Assembly: GCF_000143415.4 (NCBI RefSeq)
Contig: NW_003314271.1
Coordinates: 1,471,566-1,535,565, forward strand
DNA from: Selaginella moellendorffii
Taxonomy: Eukaryota > Streptophyta > Lycopodiopsida > Selaginellales > Selaginellaceae
Direction: 5' to 3'
DNA length: 64,000 nucleotides
Under the pieces are notes generated by a model, which did not search any database, was not told the DNA's origin, and saw only the letters and a list, made by a program, of their open reading frames with translations. Shown here piece after piece: positions 1-11,607 of this stretch. Position numbers and translations under genes: made by a program. Numbering within the stretch: the stretch's first letter is position 1; each line of letters starts with the position of its first letter.

Positions 1-277
1 GATGACGATTGCCATGAGCTCACCGAGTTTGGATCATTCTCCCACGTCACATTTAGCAACTTCTCTTTCAAGGTATGCGAGACTCTCCCTCTCTCTCTCC
101 CATTTTTCTTCCATCCCCCACTCCATCTTCTCACCCAACTCTCATCTCCATCTCACTGCCGCGGTGGAAAAACCAAATTTTCAGAACCTCTCGCAGCTCG
201 CGTCCATCAATTACGACTTATTGGTGCAAAACGGCACCGGCATGGAGTCAATGGGAGGCCGACTTTCCAGTCCATGA
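1..277 (+). CDS. 3' end of an unidentified gene (two terminal exons)
   Basis: The window opens in a frame that stays open to base 72 and ends at a GT donor (gtatgcg). A pyrimidine-rich stretch follows, then an acceptor (ttttcag) at 184. Joining 1-72 to 185-277 keeps phase and reaches a TGA at 275-277, giving about 54 C-terminal residues. The piece is rich in Phe, Ser and Leu and shows no motif I recognise. The reading also stays open through the intron, so an unspliced reading cannot be excluded. The 5' part lies outside the window. Function is unknown. Confidence 0.35.
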   Translation, partial: MTIAMSSPSLDHSPTSHLATSLSRYARLSLSLSHFSSIPHSIFSPNSHLHLTAAVEKPNFQNLSQLASINYDLLVQNGTGMESMGGRLSSP

Positions 278-635
278 CGAGAAACCGAAAACAATGAGAG
301 GAAAACGAACGAAAAACGAAGAGAGCCTCTTTTGTAGCCGATTGTAAATACATTTTTCCCTTCGTACAAGTTTTTTGCACGGATGGCAATATCGTACGTG
401 TTAGTTGGTACGGAGTTCTAGCAATGTCACGGGACTGGGACATTCTTACAGTTAAGACGCGGCGGTTCGCATCATCAATCAAGTCTCGTCGTTCGCGTCG
501 GGCTTGCGCGTCTGTGAATGAATCCCGTGAAGAAGAAGAAGACGAGTAGGGGATCGGCAACGCTCCCAAATCTCTCTGGATGTTGTCAGCGAGGACCCAT
601 CGAATCGATCCAAGGAATCGCGCAGTTCTCATCAG
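278..635 (+). promoter_or_regulatory. Intergenic region and presumed promoter/5' leader of the coiled-coil gene
   Basis: About 360 bases separate the preceding stop from the coiled-coil gene's ATG. No ORF here is convincing. The last 150 bases are purine-rich (gaagaagaagaagacgag) and probably include the 5' leader. No clear TATA box is visible. Confidence 0.35.
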
Positions 636-2150
636 ATGTTTAATTCCGGAGGAGGAGGAAGCAGTGCTCGGATGCGCTATAGCACTAGCACCAGCGCTTC
701 CACATCGTCGCCCACCAATGCCGCCAAGATGCGCGCGGCGGCGTCGCTCCAGTCACCGCCCAAGACCAAGCCCGGTATGGTAGATTCCTACCATGGGGAC
801 TGGAGCCGCTCCAGCAACTCCACCTCCACCATTGCCACCAGCAGCTCCAAGAGGAAGAGCCTCAAGCAGCACGACCACTTCGCCAGCCCGCCCCGGAGAG
901 TCTCCCTCGCGGTGGAGCAAAAGGAGAAGATCCTGAGCTTGACGGAGCTCAACAGCGCGCTGTCCAAGGAGGTGTCGGGGCTCCAGCAGGACAAGCGCAA
1001 CCTCGCGGAGAGAGTCAACACCCTCGAGGACGATTTGCGCACCATCGGGGACAAGATCTTGAGCCTGGAGCAGGAGAAGCGCGAGCTGGAGGGGCGAGTG
1101 GACGAGTCCCGCGCGGATCTGGCCGGACGGGAGAGCAAGATCCAGGCGCTGACGCACGAGAAGCGCAAGGTGGAGTCGGAGAAGCTGACGCTGCTCGACG
1201 CCAAGGGCTCGCTCGAGTCGCAGCTGGTGGAGAGCGACAAGAAGGTGAAGGAGAGCTCCAAGCGCGCCGAGGACGCCGAGGCGGTGGTCGCGGTGGCGGT
1301 GGAGGAGATCGACAGCCTGGGCCACCGCCTCCAGCACCAGTCCTTCATCTCGGAGATCGCCAAGAAGATCGAGCTCAACGGGCTGCAGTCGTGCAAGGGC
1401 GCGCTGCGCAAGGAGCTCAAGCGCTTCTCCGGCATGGTGATGAAGGCCAAGGAGGAGGTGGGCGAGGCGCGGGAGCTCATCCAGGCGCTCAAGGCGGAGG
1501 AGGGGCGGTCTCGGGAGGAGAGGTCTAAGCTGGAGCGCGCGCTCGAGGCGGCGATCGAGCGCTCGGGGCAGCTGGAGAAGCAGGAGAAATCGCTGCTGGG
1601 GCACGTCCAGCTGCTGGAGGAGAGGGTGGTGGAGCTCGAGACGGAGCTGAGGGCCGTTAAGGCGGAGAGGGAGAGGGCAGTGGCAGAGGCCTCGGCGGCG
1701 GAGGAGATGTGCTCGTCCGAGCACGGCCTGGACGCCATCCGGCACAGCATCGCGCTCCTGCGCGAGAACTCGCAGCGCGGGATGGAGAAGGTGGCGCTTC
1801 TGCAGCGGCAGATCGCCGAGGACCAGCTGCAGGGCGGGCACGCCATCGATCTGGACGCGGCAAGGGCGGGGCTGGAGCAGCAGATGAAGGAGATCATGGC
1901 GGGATCCATGGAGGCCATGGTCAAGGCGGAGGAGCAGCTCCTCCAGCTGCGGCACGAGGTGGACGGGTTGAGCGCGGCGCTGGCGGTGGCCAGGGACGCG
2001 AGCGCCGAGAGCGAGAGGGACGTGTGGGCGGCGGTGCGGCGACTGGGCCGGGAGGACTCGTGGATACCTCACATCCCTGCCAGCGCCACCTACATTCTAG
2101 CGCTGGGCCTCTTCGCCTACGCCATCTACAGCTCTTCGTCTAGCGAGTAG
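636..2150 (+). CDS. Coiled-coil tail-anchored protein (504 aa)
   Basis: Single-exon ORF with strong GC3 bias. Residues 1-85 are low-complexity and rich in Ser, Gly and basic residues. Residues about 95-465 form an almost continuous coiled coil of Glu/Lys/Leu heptads. A hydrophobic segment at about 484-498 (YILALGLFAYAIY) is followed by only a short Ser-rich tail ending in Glu. This is the plan of a tail-anchored protein with its coiled coil in the cytosol. Plant families with the same plan include WPP-domain-interacting tail-anchored (WIT) nuclear-envelope proteins and the peroxisomal/mitochondrial division factors (PMD); I cannot choose between them. The C-terminus lacks the Pro-Thr ending typical of plant KASH proteins. 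The ATG is the first in frame. The long antisense ORFs here are by-products of base composition. Confidence 0.85.
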   Translation: MFNSGGGGSSARMRYSTSTSASTSSPTNAAKMRAAASLQSPPKTKPGMVDSYHGDWSRSSNSTSTIATSSSKRKSLKQHDHFASPPRRVSLAVEQKEKILSLTELNSALSKEVSGLQQDKRNLAERVNTLEDDLRTIGDKILSLEQEKRELEGRVDESRADLAGRESKIQALTHEKRKVESEKLTLLDAKGSLESQLVESDKKVKESSKRAEDAEAVVAVAVEEIDSLGHRLQHQSFISEIAKKIELNGLQSCKGALRKELKRFSGMVMKAKEEVGEARELIQALKAEEGRSREERSKLERALEAAIERSGQLEKQEKSLLGHVQLLEERVVELETELRAVKAERERAVAEASAAEEMCSSEHGLDAIRHSIALLRENSQRGMEKVALLQRQIAEDQLQGGHAIDLDAARAGLEQQMKEIMAGSMEAMVKAEEQLLQLRHEVDGLSAALAVARDASAESERDVWAAVRRLGREDSWIPHIPASATYILALGLFAYAIYSSSSSE

Positions 2151-2503
2151 TGGATTTACCACAATGGACATTATTTTGACTTTCATTGACTTTTTTATTC
2201 GAATTTAAATTTAATATCTAAATAAAATATAACATTTTCGATTAATTTATCGTTTATTCTTTTGGTGACTTGCAACATGAAATTAAAACGATATGGATAG
2301 GAAGATAGCTAGGAAGCTGTTAAAGATGTATATATAACAGTGGTTTTAGATTTATTTATATCTATGGAAGTGTTTGGCTAACAGGAAGTTGAGATTGACA
2401 TTTTTGTTCCTAACAGGAAGCTTGTGGACAAAGGTAGCGGCAGCAAACACTTACGCAACGCCATCAATTGAGACCTGGCTGCCGGCTTCCAAATCATAAA
2501 CCT
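2151..2503 (+). other. AT-rich 3' flank
   Basis: AT-rich sequence with an aataaa-like signal near 2220 that could serve polyadenylation of the coiled-coil gene. No coding potential seen. Confidence 0.4.
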
Positions 2504-3063
2504 GAAGTAAAAACGGCTTCACAAGAACAAATTTCTGTTCCTGACTTTGGAATTAATCCAGCTGAAGCGGACGATTCCAAAAAGCTCATTGGCATTCTCC
2601 AGTCGAAGGGCATCACTTCCATTGGGTAAGACTGCCTTGTGATCATCTCGAATCTGAATTTGCTGCTGCTGCCTCCACAGCGAAGGTTGCAACCACCATT
2701 GACAAGGAAAGCTCGGATTGAAACGCATGTCACCCTGTTTTCACTGGTAAGTCATATTCTTCAGTCGTGATTTTTCTGATTTCACTTTGATTACCAGCTC
2801 GTAAACCACCCATCGCATTTCTAGCAGCAGAAGTCGATCAATCTTGCCCATTGAACTTGTTAAGGTATTCCTTGAGAAAGCAGAGAAAGTAAACTTTGAT
2901 TACTGTAGTCTCTATTTACTCTTCGCTGATCAATGCACCTTTGGAAACAGACACGTAAAGAGCGCTGAAGAAGCTCACGACGACTTCATCGCTTGGTTCC
3001 GCAAGCATCTCTTAAGATGCAGCCATTTTCTAAGTAAAAACCGGCCGTTCGTGTACCTGTAGC
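2504..3063 (+). pseudogene. Dienelactone hydrolase-like pseudogene
   Basis: Three exon-like blocks with splice-like borders resemble plant dienelactone hydrolase-family proteins. Block 2504-2625 ends ILQSKGITSIG before a gtaag donor. Block 2681-2746 follows an acceptor and begins with an AKVA segment, where the family has its nucleophile-elbow region. A third block at about 2798-3020 reads PPIAFLAAEVDQ and later SAEEAHDDFIAWFRKHL, matching the family's acidic-residue and C-terminal segments. The nucleophile Cys/Gly motif is absent, a TGA interrupts block 2, and frames change in the last block. The N-terminal half is missing. Assignment is from remembered family motifs. Confidence 0.55.
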
Positions 3064-3363
3064 GCTTTCAGAAGACTTTCGGTGTGTGGACCGAGTAAGC
3101 CTTTGTTTACAAATTTTCTTTATACAAGACCGCAGCATTTTAGTTATAGTTAGTGTCAATGCAGAAAGCTATTAAATGCGTGCTGTGAGAGAATTTTTAA
3201 CACTTTTTCTTACATTCTTCACCTTGTTGCAGACTTGGGAGCCTGAAGCCTGAGGCCTATACAGGAAATGCAAGTGATTGGGAGGCCTGTCATCGATCTG
3301 AATGATCAATTAAATGAATCAGAGCTAAAAAAAGTTAATGATATTCGGATATATGCAAGGTTT
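3064..3363. other. Unannotated spacer before the first gene A copy
   Basis: AT-rich sequence with short unconnected ORFs. Nothing recognisable. Confidence 0.4.
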
Positions 3364-4370
3364 ATGGTGCAGCTGCTCATGAAAAGGAGGGGCGACTTCC
3401 TGGTGGACTCTGTAATGGATTGTTTGGGACAGAGGCTATGACACTAGCCATTGTGGACATGGCAAGATTACAGGATCCAGCATGTATTTGATCACGCGTG
3501 CGTGCAGGGTAGAGTGATGTGTGCAGGGTAGAGTGATGTGTGCAGGGCAGAGTGACGGGTATCAGCAGAATTGCAATGGAGGCCAACGTCCCCAAGAAGC
3601 CCACATATCATGACACTATGAAGGTATTTGGGATGACGACCTCACTTACACCAATGTTCGCCTTTGCATCGATGGCTACAAGAGGGCGCCAACAATGATT
3701 GAAGCAGTCCAGGAAGAGCTCCAGCAGCCACAGAAGATGCCATTGTTTAGACGACGTCTGATCAAGTACATGAGATTAGGCATGATACCCCGTGAGATTC
3801 GAGGGCGTGGCCCGGGATCGAGAAAGTTTCTGCAGGAGATGGTTTCTTGGGTGGATGTTCAGCGGTGTTGGATCACTGGAGATGCAGGTGCGGCTGGTGT
3901 TTGATGTGCGGATGTTGGCACATGAGTGGGAGTTGGTGTTGACAAGTCCAAGTCGTTGGATAGATTGCTTGGGATGTACACATACTGCTCGCCTGATGTT
4001 GAATTCGATAACGGGATGAATCAAGAGGATTTTGATCACGAGACTTATGATGAACTTGTTGAGGACCTGGAAGTTGCAAAGATGGTGGTGCAGAATGGTG
4101 GCTTCGACAAGATTTGGACCTGGCTAGGGAATGCGTGTGTGAATCTCTTCAACTTTCAGGTCGGGGGTGTGGAGGAGATCATCAAGTGGTATGGTGAGCT
4201 CAAATTCAAACCCAAGAGAAATGATGAATATGACGAGAACATTGAGGATGACTTTAGCCTGGGTGAACACCCAAATAAGCAGCAAGTGAAATACAAGATG
4301 ACCAAGAGAGGTTTGTGACCTCTCAAAAGAAGTTCAAGCTCTGATCCGAAAGAGGAAGAATAAGAAGTAA
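3364..4370 (+). pseudogene. Gene A copy 1 (degenerate intronless copy)
   Basis: First copy of a gene of about 315 codons repeated in this array. Its start aligns with copies 2 and 3, after which frames are broken. A deletion and a threefold repeat of a ~19 bp motif (about 3500-3556) disrupt the first third. The rest reads in blocks, including MPLFRRRLIKYMRLGMIP, TYDELVEDLE and LFNFQVGGVEEIIK, and finishes in a Lys-rich tail that is cut by TGA at 4316-4318 in this copy. The segment from TYDELVEDLE to GELKFK matches the terminal exon at 63711-63992. No known domain is recognised. No intron interrupts the copy where the 63.7 kb gene appears to have one. Confidence 0.7.
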
Positions 4371-5621
4371 TGAGATTCTTGTAAGGTTAAATCCAGCAGT
4401 CAATAGGGTCCACTCTATTTAACTCTAGGGTCTCTCACGAAGCTGGCAAAAGACAAGGACAACTTCCTGAGAGCAAGTGCCACCCTCCATTCTCCTACTT
4501 TCTTGGGCGGAAAACTACCATGCAAGTGTTGAGGATTTCCTCACTGGAGCTAGAGCACCTTTTCTATCTAATGTATATGCTGTTTTGATAGAAAGATAAA
4601 CTAATGATGCAAGAAGGTTCACTGCTACGTATACCTTTCCAAACAATAGTGATTGATGGATGCTAGAATTGATGCTTTACAATGGGTAGATAATGGTTAT
4701 TTTTCTTTCAGAATCTAAAGATACTCAGACAGCATTTAATAGTGTGGAGGAGTCGTGGCATTAAATCTAAAACCCTCCACACAAGATCGGAAATACCAAG
4801 GCTAATGTATGCAGCGAATGTGCAGGAAATTTTTCTTTTTTCTTTCTTTCCAGTCTCTAGAGAGGTTCATGCACTCATGATATTTAGATGATGATTAAGT
4901 TCAACTCACTAGCGGGATTTAAGAGTCCCCAACATCATTCAGATATAGATTGAAGTTTGATCGAGTTCTTCTCAAGTCATGACAGGTCGGTCATCCACGC
5001 TGAATCACCCCCAAAAAAGTTTTGTACACTACCAACTCACAGTTTTTCTCTCTTATATAACAGCAGCAGCAATCGAGAACAAAAGAGAGATCATAGCAAA
5101 AAAGCCATAAGGGCCAAACATCTCTCCTTCTCGTGTTCCATTATTTTCTTTCTAACGCTACAGATCAAGGAGGATGTGAGAGAAATGCAAGCAAGCTGGG
5201 AGAGGAACAATTTCAAGGATTTGCTTGGATGAGGAAAGCTTGGTGTCGTCACGCTGGAGTTAGCTACGCGAGCTCGACCCTGGATCAGTCGGGCAGCCTC
5301 TCCAGCGTTGCTTTTGCAACGATGCTCAAGGCAATGGAACTTTTCCAACGTCCAAAACGTGCTTGACAAGCGAGGCTGCACTCACAGCGAGAGTCGATTT
5401 CCCCTTCAAAGAACTGCCTATCATAACAAAACTATCAACTTACAGCTTGCAACCGAATAGAATCCCCTCTTAGTTGCCTCGATGTAGTGATCGTGTTTGC
5501 TTTGCTTTTGCTAGAGCTGCTTTGCCTAGTTGAAATATCAAACAAAGAGAGATGACAAACCACACCTCCTTTGCTGTATATCTGCAATTCTGACTATCGT
5601 GATCCACTCGTAAATCCTCGA

Positions 5622-5626
5622 CCACC
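5622..5626. other. Target-site duplication CCACC, left
   Basis: CCACC directly precedes the 5' LTR and recurs directly after the 3' LTR at 23444-23448. The uninterrupted site with a single CCACC is visible in sister units near 34280 and 39848 (ctcgaccaccacagctag). Confidence 0.9.
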
Positions 5627-5914
5627 TGTCTCAACAAAAAATCAGGGGACTCCGACCTTGAACCCAGGGCTGCATCGGAGCCATAGATTAAATCATGCAC
5701 AGCATATAGTATATGCTAGCAGTTAGAACCGTTAGCTTTTCAAAGGGGGGAATCTGAATTGTGGATCCCTATCTCCATTCCATCATTTATCTTATCAATA
5801 CACAACATTCTTTTACTTGTGCTTCTTCTCAGCCCTTGGAGATTGGGCCTTTTTCTCTTTTGTTTTCTTACTAATAATAGATTTCCAGCGAAGAGGAGTT
5901 TTTACACCTCTTCA
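5627..5914 (+). repeat. 5' LTR of the Tat-like element
   Basis: Starts TGTCTCAAC and ends CTTCA, i.e. TG...CA. It contains an imperfect palindrome agcatatagtatatgct. Hand alignment to the 3' LTR gives roughly 95% identity apart from an indel-rich stretch in the first 30 bases. The following tttggcgaccacgg is the presumed tRNA primer-binding site, resembling the ttggcgcc-type sites of plant Tat/Athila elements. Confidence 0.85.
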
Positions 5915-7197
5915 TTTGGCGACCACGGCTTTTGAATTCCCCTTTAGGTTCACAAATTCTTCCATTCTTTCTCCATTCTCTGTGCACAGATAGCGAGAAC
6001 GATCCAGAAATTTACCCACCTCCCCAAATTTGCCCAAATTACGCCCTAATTCGTAAATTCGCCCAAATGCCACTGCCAACATGGATCAACAGCGTCCAAG
6101 CAGTCACTGCCCAATGCAGTAGAGACAGACACTTTCCAGAGGAGATCTTTGAAGAATCTAAAAGCTCTCTCTCAAGATCTCCAAGTCCAATCACCGATGG
6201 AGAACACCAATGACCCTCTTTGACAAGAAACTCCAATCTACCAGCACCTTCATCAGCAGATGCCCTCAGCAGCTTCATTGGCAAACTCCATCTCCGAGCA
6301 CAAGACCACCCACTCCAAGCTCGAAACCTCAACTAGCGCGCTCGACACAAACCGACACCACTGCCGAAACAAACCCAAATTCCGTGTAGTCGTCGACCTG
6401 GCAATCCTAGTGCTCCGACACGATTCCAGTTCCTGCGCCCAGTCCCAATATTGAAGCACATCCTCAGAACCTACACCAACAACGAACCCATCACTTTGTT
6501 ACCCGGTATCGGACAACTTGTCGAGGGACAACTTCACAATGCACCATTGATTTTTTCGACAACCCCTCCGACAAAGTCAGCAGCTCAGCACCAAAACAAC
6601 AGTCCAAACTCGATTTGAAATCAACACGTTCGCTGCAACAACTCTCGCCAATCACGCCATCGCCCAATCCGGACTCGAACAACTCGATGACATTATCGAA
6701 GAAATCATTCCAGACAAACCCAAATATCTGAAACTCTTCATCAAACTCCATCTTGGCACCAGCAAGTGGAAGACCAGTTTGCATACTGCACCAGCACACT
6801 CGACCCAACACAACTCGGCTGAACACAACCCAACCCAACACGCACCACCATTGATATTTGCATTGAAAAGAAAGAACAAGCTCACAATGACTTTATCGAC
6901 AATTGGCCCGCCAACAGTCTTCCCGAAGTTCTACCTGAACTGCATGATTGACTGCAGACACGAATCTGACACTGACAACCAGTAGAAGAATGCATGTATC
7001 CAAAACCACGAAGAACATCCAGCAAGTCGGAAGAAGATTGACAACGGCTTATCTGACGTTTAGATAGAGATTTGAAGAATTTAGAAACAAAGAGAAAGAA
7101 AGACCAAGAGAAGTTGAATCAAGTTGTTAGACCCTCGAAGAGAGAGAATTACATCTGACATGAATTATTACTACGAGCTAACTCCGACGAACTAGTA

Positions 7198-9490
7198 TTG
7201 GACATCCGCAAAGAATACGATGACTACACAACACCACCAGACACACCACCGGTAGCACCCTCGATGGCACCCACTGAAGTGCCCGAGCCTGAATCAACAC
7301 CCTCGATGGCACCCACCAAAGTGCCCAAGCCCGACCGAACATTCAAGCAGCTGACACAGACTACGCCGAGCAACAAAACATTTTTCAAGCAGCATACAAC
7401 CACTTCAAAGGTACATTCACCATCCCCATCTACAGTGACGACGAATGACCAAGTTTCCCGCCCAGCTTCACAAACTTCACCAGACCAACACCATTTTCGC
7501 CATACCGACCGATCTTCATAACACCAATATATCCCACATTTTCTTCCAACATCTACCGAAGCTTGCTATCAGCAAGACCTTTCAAACATGCTTTCGACTT
7601 CAATGTGCCGACAAGACAACAACTCGACTTCACCAATTACAGTCGCACTCCACTATACCCAGTCAACAGCAGTAAAGACAAACAACCCAAATCGCCCAAT
7701 AGTCAACCACTCGACGTCAACAACTCACACCAAGCTGCTGAACAGCTACAATCATCCAACAACAACAAGATCGACGAACCAATTGTCGATGACAACAATC
7801 TTCCACAGCAACCACAATCACCACACAACTATATGTTTGAAGAACACTTTGACAATTTAGAAGAACAACCACAACCAACATAACATAACTCCGACAAGTA
7901 CGTTGACAACAAGTTCGAGCACCATCTTCCGAAAATCAACACCGGCAAGCAACTCGACACCGACAATGACATCAACGACACACCCGAAAACAGTCCCAAC
8001 ACAGAAGAGAAAACAAAGAAGAGTCCACTAAACAACAACAACAATTCACCACCTTCCTCTTACACCAACTTTGCCATTGACCCCGACAACCCCTTGCTAC
8101 AAATCACCTTAGGACTCCATGGTGACAACCTGACAAAACAACCTCGACAATACTGACATTACTACCAACAGCAAATGGCAGTCACTACTGTTGTCGCCAA
8201 CATACCTGTCGGAAGACACATCTCCTATCCACTATTTCATGGTCTGAAGTCAGAAGATGCCGAGAAACATGTTGAACAGTTTTGAGAAGCAATCTGAATC
8301 AACGGCCAGACGACCGAACTTCCATACTACTTCTGATGTACCCTTCAAAAGAGAGCCAACAAATGGGCTCAAGCGCTTCCTCAAAATACAAGTTTTGACA
8401 ACCTCACACTCAAGCTCGTAGACCGATTCAAGTCTTCCCTCACTCAAAGCCAACAACTTCACAAGATCCAAAAACTCAAGCAGAAGTCCGGTCAATCCAT
8501 CGACGACTACACTCAAACCTTCACTCGACATGCTAGCAAATGTGGCAACAGTGCCACCGAAACATTACTTTACCCATGGTACATGCAAGGACTCCAATGA
8601 TCCCTCCAAGAAGCGGCAACACACATCAATGTTGCCACTTACCTCGAACTCGCAAGAGCCCTTCAAGATGTTCAAGCTCGACGAATGATAGCACAAGTAG
8701 ACAACACGGATAACTCAGATTCTGACAGTAGTTCCGATGACGACTCTGATGATGAACTCGGAGAGAGCACCAAGTCAAAACTTTGGAAACTCAGAAAAAC
8801 AATCGATAAGCTCAAGGGAAAAGCCAAGGCCGACATCAAAGAATTTCGATCTGGAATTTGGTGTACTAAGTGCAAGAACAAAGGACATCCGACAAGTGAC
8901 TGTAAGCTCCAAATCTCCAAATGCTAGATCTGTGCCAAAGAAGGTCATGATGCCAAGACTTGCAGATTTCGAAATTCTCCAGAACTTCGACAAGTCTCGA
9001 ACTATCCCCAACAGCAGTTTCAACAACCATATCCAAATCAATACTTCGACAATTACCAAGCACCACCTCCAACAAACTGGAGACCGCTGAGAAACAACTT
9101 CCAACACCAGAGTTGACAATGGAATGATCAACCTCGCTACAACAACTACAACAATTACAACAAGGACTACAACAACAACTACAATGATCAACAATACCTG
9201 CTGAACCGGAACTACCCGGCAAACCGAGACAACTACAACTAAGGATACCAACAATACCCAAGATACCAAAACCGAAGATACCAAGGCCAAGGTTATCAAG
9301 ACCAGGCCTACCAAGGCAACTACAACAACCGACCATGGCAACCTCGACTTCAAAACCAAGGCGGTCCGTCGAGACTTGGTCCGCCGCCTCCTCGACAACA
9401 AGATCAGAACCAGCAGCAACCACCAACAACAAGGATGGTCGAGACTGACGAACTACCTTATGCCGACAATGATGACTCTGATTGTCAAGT
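7198..9490 (+). pseudogene. gag-like region of the Tat-like element
   Basis: The first part (7198-7880) is low-complexity, rich in Pro, Thr, Gln and Asn. A conserved gag core begins near 8215 (ISYPLFHG, then KRANKWAQALP near 8350) and continues past an acidic Ser/Asp stretch at 8700-8760. Two CCHC zinc knuckles lie at about 8860-8975 (CTKCKNKGHPTSDC, then C-ICAKEGHDAKTC). An Asn/Tyr/Gln-rich tail follows to about 9490. Stops interrupt the core, mostly TGA where Trp or Arg would be expected. The region 5915-7197 holds only short broken ORFs. Confidence 0.7.
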
Positions 9491-10014
9491 CATGGCAGTA
9501 CAAACCCGAGCACAAATTCGAGCAGAAAAACAACAACAACCAAACATCGTGAAGAGAATGGCCAGGAGAGCCCGACAAAACTCTGGGAATGGAAAAAGAA
9601 GCAGAAGTTAGCTGCCAAGATACAAAGGCAACTCACTCTACAACCACCTGAATTAGTGATTTTAGACTCCGACAATGAAGCTCAACCATCACCAGCTCGA
9701 CAACAATGCCAAGACTCAATACCAGAAAACCAACAGACAAATCGTCCCACATCGACACCAACACCAGAACACAATTCGGAAAACTTCGACGAAGTCCAAG
9801 AAGTAGCAGAGACTATCCTCAACCAAAATATTCAGATCACCGTCGGCCAACTGCTGAAGATTGCACCCTACCTCACCAAACAGCTCACCGATCTGACATC
9901 TGCACCGACCAACACTTTGACAGACTCATCCACACTCAACTCGACACAGACAGCTGTTGACACATTTCGAACTGAGATTCAACCAGGCAATTGTGACAAT
10001 GATGTTCCGACAAT

Positions 10015-10390
10015 TGACCTATGACTTGACAAACACCTTGTTTGAGGAGCCATAATTGACAGCGGCTCCAGCATTAATATTATTGAAGAAAGTCTTGTTC
10101 AACAACTCAACATCGGCCCAGTCCATCCAGCACCTTTCAATGTCCAAATGGCCGACCACCAATCTATTCAACCCAAAGGCATCATCCGAAAAGTCAACAC
10201 CACCATTCAAGGCGTCAAAATACCAGTCAACTATGTTGTCCTCAAACTACTAGAGCAAACTGATGGATACTCGATTCTCCTCGGTTGACCTTGGCTCCGA
10301 ACTGCCCAAGTTTATCAAGACTGGCCCAATGACAATCTTATCCTTTGAGGACCGAACGGACCAACAGCCGTGTCGACAAAAGTGACCAAA
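10015..10390 (+). pseudogene. Retroviral-type aspartic protease of the Tat-like element
   Basis: The active-site motif IIDSGSS is intact near 10050. The later hydrophobic motif reads LLG-stop-PWL near 10280, with TGA replacing a codon just before PWL. Further stops lie at about 10021-10023 and near 10347. The domain sits between the gag tail and reverse transcriptase, as in Ty3/gypsy elements. Confidence 0.65.
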
Positions 10391-11607
10391 TCGCTGTCCA
10401 GCCACAACCGACCTATTGACTTGGAAGAATATAATCTCGAAGATGGCCTCGACGACTATGAAGAACAACAAATTCTCAAAACCTACCCCAATCTCAAACC
10501 TTTGGCTGAGATTGACCTGTTTCAAATTGTCGCCGACTTCCAACGAGAACGACCCCCGATTACATCAGCACTGAAAAATCCAGTCACTCGAGATACAAAA
10601 CTCAAACCGCCACCGGCATTCACAATCAACAACCACAACAAAGTTGCCTACATTCCGTCCATTCCAGCTGACCAAAAACTCAAAAAAGTCAGCCTCGCTG
10701 ACGACGGCAACAAACACAACATTGTACTCGCCACTGACATCTCGGCAAGTTTTCGAGTCAAAAGAAGAAACACTTGTTTGCTTGGAGTTACCGAGACCTT
10801 AAGGGAGTTTCACCAACACTCAGCCTTCACACCATCACCCTTCTTCCAGACTCAAAACCAAGAAGACAAGAAGCCTACCGGATGAATCCAAATCTGATGG
10901 AACAAGTAAAGAAAGAACTTGACAAGCTTCTCCAAGTCCAATACATCTACCAGATTCAGAATCCAATATGGCTTTCACCACTGGTGGTTGTGCTGAAGAA
11001 AAATGGCAAACTTCGAATCTACGTCAACTATAAACAACTCAATGACGCCATCGAAAAAGATGTCTTCTTGATACCATTTACCGATGAAGTTCTTGATGCA
11101 GTCGCCGGACATGAGATGTACTCCTTCCTCGATGGTTTCTCCGGCTACAACCAAATTCACATCACCGAAGAAGATCAGCACAAGACAGCATTCATCAGTC
11201 CATGGGGAGCTTATGCTTACCAACGAATGCCTTTTGGACTCTGCAACGCCCCATTCACCTTCCAAAGGCTCGTCACCAACACTTTTCAAGACTACCTCAC
11301 TGACTTCATGAGAGTCTTCATGGACGACTTCAGCGTTTTCAGCTCGGAAGATCGACATCTTGAATGCCTGGAGAAATGCCTTAACAAGTGCGAGGAGAAC
11401 AACATAGCACTCAACCCCGACAAATGTGCTTTCTTTGTCAAATCTGGAGTACTTCTCGGCCACGTTGTCTGCAAAGACGGCATTCTCATCGACAAGGACA
11501 AAGTTGACGTCATCTCCAAACTCGAACCGCCGAAGAATCAGAAAGAACTTCAGGGCTTCCTTGGCAAAGTCGGATATCACCGACAATTCATCCACAAGTA
11601 TGCTCAC
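10391..11607 (+). pseudogene. Reverse transcriptase of the Tat-like element, left half of split pol
   Basis: A linker rich in charged residues leads to RT. An open frame from 10774 carries FAWSYRDLKG, LDGFSGYNQI, MPFGLCNAPFTFQR, the catalytic FMDD (FMDDFSVF) and GFLGKVGYHRQFIHKYAH. A frameshift near 10770 separates it from the upstream frame. The ORF is interrupted after the CAC codon at 11605-11607 by the chromovirus. The next codon in phase is ATT at 17180, after the duplicated CTCAC. Confidence 0.8.
11603..11607. other. Target-site duplication CTCAC, left
   Basis: CTCAC precedes the chromovirus 5' LTR and recurs at 17175-17179 after its 3' LTR. Deleting the element plus one copy restores the reading phase of the host pol ORF. 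Confidence 0.9.

Larger units (their letters stand above)
3364..5626 (+). repeat. Tandem unit 1, left part
   Basis: Left part of the first ~4.9 kb unit. It holds gene A copy 1, then about 550 bp of noncoding sequence shared with units 2 and 3 (for example the ggtctctcacgaagct block near 4429), then block B (about 4950-5400). Block B is near-identical to the sequence at 33.7-34.05 kb and 39.2-39.6 kb. It also resembles the region just upstream of TGD3 (43.1-43.6 kb). The unit breaks off at the insertion point of the Tat-like element and resumes at 23444. Confidence 0.8.

Noticed and set aside
753-2072. 439-codon ORF antisense to the coiled-coil gene
   Set aside because: Arises from the GC-rich, biased codon use of the sense gene. 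It is Leu/His/Arg-rich low complexity with no domain.
8775-9432. 214- and 188-codon antisense ORFs
   Set aside because: Shadows of the Asn/Gln/Tyr-rich gag tail; Val/Leu/Ser low complexity.
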